A stretch of 64,000 nucleotides of DNA. Origin: Candidatus Lustribacter telmatis. Lineage in GTDB: Bacteria; Vulcanimicrobiota; Vulcanimicrobiia; Vulcanimicrobiales; Vulcanimicrobiaceae. Position numbers and translations under genes: made by a program. Below are positions 61,492 through 64,000 of this stretch, one piece after another (position 1 is the stretch's first letter; the number at the start of each line of letters is the position of its first letter). The notes below the pieces were generated by a model. That model searched no databases. It worked only from the letters and a program-made list of their open reading frames with translations, and had not been told where the DNA came from. The stretch spans positions 6,669 through 70,668 of the forward strand of contig PLRU01000059.1 of the NCBI GenBank assembly GCA_003164045.1, read 5' to 3'.

Positions 61492-61514
61492 CCTCCGAAC
61501 TTATCAGCCGGAGG
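61492..61514 (+). promoter_or_regulatory. hairpin masking the Shine-Dalgarno of the stalk-domain gene
   Basis: CCTCCG (61492-61497) is the exact complement of CGGAGG (61509-61514), the Shine-Dalgarno eight bases before the TTG start at 61523. A six-bp stem with an 11-nt loop would sequester the ribosome site, so translation may be switched by structure. The rest of the 104-bp gap (61419-61522) contains AT-rich TAACATACTAATG that may hold the -10. Confidence 0.4.
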
Positions 61515-61522
61515 TCTCCCCC

Positions 61523-62650
61523 TTGTTTCATATTACCAAGTCAGCCCGCGCGGTCGCGGCAGCTGCCGGTGCGGTTGCTCTTTGTACCAGTATCGCGCTC
61601 GCCCAAGCCGACGTCTCGGTGACGCTTAACGGCGCGCCGCTCAATCTCAATCCCGCACCGCAAGAACGGGCCGGCCGCGTGTTCGTACCGTTGCGCGGCG
61701 TGTTCGAACAACTCGGCGCTTCCGTCGTGTACGAAAACGGCACGATCAATGCGCAAGGCCGAGGCAATCGGTCGGTGTCGCTGCACATCGGTTCGACGCA
61801 AGCCACCGTCGACGGCCAGCCGCAGACCATGGACGTCGCACCGTTCATCATCGGCGCCAGCACGTACGTTCCGCTGCGCTTCGTCTCGCAGGCGCTCGGC
61901 GCGAGCGTGAACTACGACGCATCGAACCGCATCGTTGCGCTCGGCAACGGCGGCGGTGGTCCGCCGCAGGCTCCGCCGCCGCGTGCCATGCAGCCCCCGC
62001 CGCCGCAGGCACAACCGCAACGTAGCCCGCTGACGTTGGCTGCAGTGCAACCGGCCCGTGACGAAGCCGTTGCCGCGCGCCGTCCGACGATCGAAGCCCA
62101 ATTCGGCGCAGCGATGGCAAATCCGAATTCGATTCGCATCGAACTCGATGGTCTCAACGTCACCGATCAAGCGTCGCGTTCGCCGCGCGGCGTCGTGTTC
62201 TCGCCGCCGTCCGACCTGCAGTCGGGCAAACACGAAGTGCGCATCGTCGGCACCGACGTGGACGGACGTCCGTTCGATGGCCGCTGGACCTTTGCATCGG
62301 GCACGAGTACGGTGAGCAACTCGATCACGGATGTGCGTCCCGGTAACGGCGCGAGCGTCCACGATCAGTTCACCGTCTCGGGTCATACGATGCCGGGTGC
62401 GCGCGTCGTCGTGCAAGTCGGCACCGTCGATCGGCCGCGCACCGAAATGGTCATCGGCCAGCTCTTCGGAGGCGGCGCCGGCAACGACAACGTGCGCAGT
62501 GAAGTAACCGCCGATGGAAGCGGCAACTTCCAAGCGCCGATCACGATCCCGGCGCACGCCGGTCAGGGTTTGACGCTCGTCGTCGATTCGACCGACGCGC
62601 AAACCAAGTCGGCCGCCCCGCGCGTCGTCCGCAACCTGACGGTCGAGTAA
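61523..62650 (+). CDS. secreted protein with copper-amine-oxidase N-terminal-like (stalk) domain and Ig-like domain
   Basis: The 375-residue protein has a TTG start and signal peptide (ITKSARAVAAAAGAVALC in part, cleaved near ALAQA). Residues about 30-145 carry the paired RxxVPLRxVFExLGA motif (RVFVPLRGVFEQLGA and STYVPLRFVSQALGA) typical of stalk domains. A Pro/Gln linker (PPPPQAQPQ) and about 200 residues of Ig-like fold follow (DVRPGNGASVHDQFTVSGH in part). It is likely anchored outside the cytoplasm and binds wall or matrix components. No catalytic site is visible. Confidence 0.8.
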   Translation: MFHITKSARAVAAAAGAVALCTSIALAQADVSVTLNGAPLNLNPAPQERAGRVFVPLRGVFEQLGASVVYENGTINAQGRGNRSVSLHIGSTQATVDGQPQTMDVAPFIIGASTYVPLRFVSQALGASVNYDASNRIVALGNGGGGPPQAPPPRAMQPPPPQAQPQRSPLTLAAVQPARDEAVAARRPTIEAQFGAAMANPNSIRIELDGLNVTDQASRSPRGVVFSPPSDLQSGKHEVRIVGTDVDGRPFDGRWTFASGTSTVSNSITDVRPGNGASVHDQFTVSGHTMPGARVVVQVGTVDRPRTEMVIGQLFGGGAGNDNVRSEVTADGSGNFQAPITIPAHAGQGLTLVVDSTDAQTKSAAPRVVRNLTVE

Positions 62651-62654
62651 GAGA

Positions 62655-63356
62655 CTAGATCGTCCGCTCGATCCAGGCGATCGAGCGGGCGACGGTTTCG
62701 GGCTGGCGTTCATCCCAGAGTTGAATGCCGGTCAAGGCACTGCCCTGGAATGCTTCGCACTCGGCGGGAAACACCGCTGAGGCTGCGAGGCCCAGGGCAG
62801 AGTCGTTTCCGACCGGGTCGAGCGCGCCGTACATCAGATAGATCCCGCGCGGCGCAAACGCGCCCGGTCCGGCGAAAGCGCGGGCCCGTGCTTCGTCCGG
62901 ACTCACGCACACCACGCTCGCGGCGCCCCAGCCCCGGGCGGCCGCAGCGTAGGCGAGATCGCCGCCGAGGCCGATGCCCACGATCGCGCGTTTGGCCGGG
63001 TCGGCCTTCGGCTGACGAGCGGCAAAAGCGAGCGCGGCTTTGAGGTCCAGCGGCCAGCCGGCCTCCCACGGCGTCTCCGGAGTACCGGGCGGTTGCAGGG
63101 CGGTGCGCGCTTCTTGCCTTACGGATTCGCCGTGGCCCCGCAGATCGAACGACAGCACATTCCAGCCCCGCGAAAGATAGAAGCGGACGTATTGATCCCA
63201 CACGCTGCGGTCGGCGCTGCGATCGTGGACCAGCAGCAGCGAGATCGCCCCGTCGTTTTTCGCTTCCCAGTACGAACCGCGCAACTGAAACGCGTCCTCA
63301 GCCAGGAACATCACCGGCCGCATGCGCGAGCTCGCGTTTTGTGGAGCCGCCATCAC
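62655..63356 (-). CDS. alpha/beta hydrolase-fold protein lacking the usual nucleophile
   Basis: The 233-residue protein (GTG 63356, or ATG 63353) has LLLVHDRSADRSVWDQY, VLSFDLRGHGES and a strand-turn where the nucleophile elbow should be. That elbow reads VGIGLGGDLAY, with Gly instead of Ser, Cys or Asp. The family resemblance is to dienelactone-hydrolase/serine-esterase folds. It may be non-catalytic or use another residue. It is divergent from the SDR gene, starts 27 bp apart. Confidence 0.72.
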   Translation of the reverse strand: MMAAPQNASSRMRPVMFLAEDAFQLRGSYWEAKNDGAISLLLVHDRSADRSVWDQYVRFYLSRGWNVLSFDLRGHGESVRQEARTALQPPGTPETPWEAGWPLDLKAALAFAARQPKADPAKRAIVGIGLGGDLAYAAAARGWGAASVVCVSPDEARARAFAGPGAFAPRGIYLMYGALDPVGNDSALGLAASAVFPAECEAFQGSALTGIQLWDERQPETVARSIAWIERTI

Positions 63357-63382
63357 GTCGCAGGTACGAAGGCACCCGGCGC

Positions 63383-64000
63383 TTGTCCTCTCGCGTAGCG
63401 CTTGTTACCGGCGCGGCGTCGGGTCTCGGCGCGGGCATCGCGCGTGCGCTTGCAGCGGCCGGGTACCGCATGGCGTTCACGTGCCGGCCCGCCGGCACGC
63501 TGCCGCACGCCACGCGCGCTGCGCTCGCCGAGCACGATCCGGATGCGCTCGCGATTGCAAACGATCTTAGCAGTTTTGCTGCCGCCGCGGAACTTGTTGC
63601 CGCGGTGGAGTTGCAGCGCGGTCCGCTCGATATCGTCGTGCATGCCGTCGGCCCCATCGTCGTGCGCTCGTTTGCCGCGTCGTCGGAGGCCGACTATCGC
63701 GCGATGATCGACGGTAACCTCGGTTCGGCCGTCGCTTTGGCGGCCGCCGTTTTGCCGGGCATGCGGGCCCGCGGCTTCGGCCGCCTGGTGTTCTTCGGCA
63801 TGAACGGCACGCACGTGACGCAGCCCGGGCGGCTGATGTCGCTCTATGGCGCAGCGAAAGCCGGCGTGGTGGCGTTTGCGCGCACGCTCGCACTCGAAGA
63901 AGCGCGGTACGGCATCACGGTCAACGTGATCGAGCCGGGCGACATTCGCGATAAGACGGCGACGCGCGACGAAGCGCGGCTCATCAAAGCGGACAATCCT
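63383..64000 (+). CDS. SDR-family oxidoreductase, 3' truncated by window end
   Basis: This reading frame is absent from the ORF track because it has no stop before the window ends. TTG 63383 starts SSRVALVTGAASGLGAGIARAL, with the NAD(P) motif TGxxxGxG. A NAG-like motif (HAVG) and YGAAKAGVVAF carrying Tyr and Lys of the catalytic triad follow. The usual catalytic Ser region reads FFGMNGTHVT, where Thr may substitute. At least 206 residues are encoded in the window. It resembles FabG-like or pteridine-reductase-like SDRs; the substrate is unknown. Confidence 0.82.
   Translation, partial: MSSRVALVTGAASGLGAGIARALAAAGYRMAFTCRPAGTLPHATRAALAEHDPDALAIANDLSSFAAAAELVAAVELQRGPLDIVVHAVGPIVVRSFAASSEADYRAMIDGNLGSAVALAAAVLPGMRARGFGRLVFFGMNGTHVTQPGRLMSLYGAAKAGVVAFARTLALEEARYGITVNVIEPGDIRDKTATRDEARLIKADNP

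Noticed and set aside
1-64000. CRISPR arrays, prophage genes, IS elements
   Set aside because: No regularly spaced repeats, integrase, capsid or transposase-like proteins were seen in any frame.

Overview
The window is G+C-rich DNA from a diderm (Gram-negative-type) bacterium. This is shown by a TonB-dependent outer-membrane receptor, a TonB-like C-terminal-domain protein, an RND pump, a SCO/SenC copper chaperone and several lipoproteins. Housekeeping genes (dnaG, rpoD, a tRNA-Leu with encoded CCA, a Fur-family regulator with a peroxiredoxin, tag) mark it as chromosome. The mix of a KGG-repeat stress protein, a copper-amine-oxidase-type stalk domain, a SpoIIE phosphatase and many GTG/TTG starts would fit an environmental lineage such as Eremiobacterota (WPS-2), but that placement is only an impression. 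No phage, insertion sequence, CRISPR array or rRNA was seen.

Layout. 0-9.5 kb: end of an M16 peptidase, PLP lyase and MetE-like genes, a divergent benzaldehyde dehydrogenase / benzoylformate decarboxylase pair (lower mandelate route), and a secreted caspase-TPR protein. 8.9-20.9 kb: an accessory nucleobase cluster. It has a GntR regulator, a TonB-dependent receptor, an NCS1 (CodB-like) permease, a CodA-type cytosine deaminase, four 2-oxoglutarate/Fe(II) dioxygenases in two subfamilies, and a solute-binding lipoprotein. The deaminase has lost the Asp (D314 in E. coli CodA) that excludes 5-substituted cytosines, and two dioxygenases resemble fungal thymine 7-hydroxylase. The cluster can therefore be read as import of 5-methylcytosine or a related base, deamination to thymine, and oxidation of the methyl group. 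I think this is the most interesting system in the window.

20.9-34.6 kb: a lipoprotein, a second GntR gene divergent from an aspartic protease through an unusual shared leaderless promoter, then small catabolic and repair genes (AKR, old yellow enzyme, Tag, LigB-type extradiol dioxygenase, serine hydrolase, haloacetate-dehalogenase-like hydrolase), a multidomain SpoIIE phosphatase, small unknown proteins and an HD phosphohydrolase. 34.6-37.7 kb: dnaG and rpoD. 37.7-40.3 kb: TonB-like protein with a relic of a duplicated 3' end, and a tandem pair of unknown secreted paralogues.

40.4-48.6 kb: a MocR regulator divergent from a tightly packed operon of FAD flavoprotein, 2Fe-2S protein, NitT/TauT-type ABC importer (its binding protein apparently begins with CTG), UbiD-type decarboxylase and methyltransferase. 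This is a coherent but unassigned uptake and decarboxylation pathway for an organic acid. 48.6-58 kb: KGG protein, SCO protein, response regulator, MntP, DppB/DppC permeases, a Fsr-like MFS pump ending inside a perfect inverted repeat, and a Fur/peroxiredoxin/thioredoxin group. 58-64 kb: tRNA-Leu(GAG) with promoter and terminator, orphan RND pump, stalk-domain protein, a nucleophile-less alpha/beta hydrolase, and a partial SDR gene running off the end.
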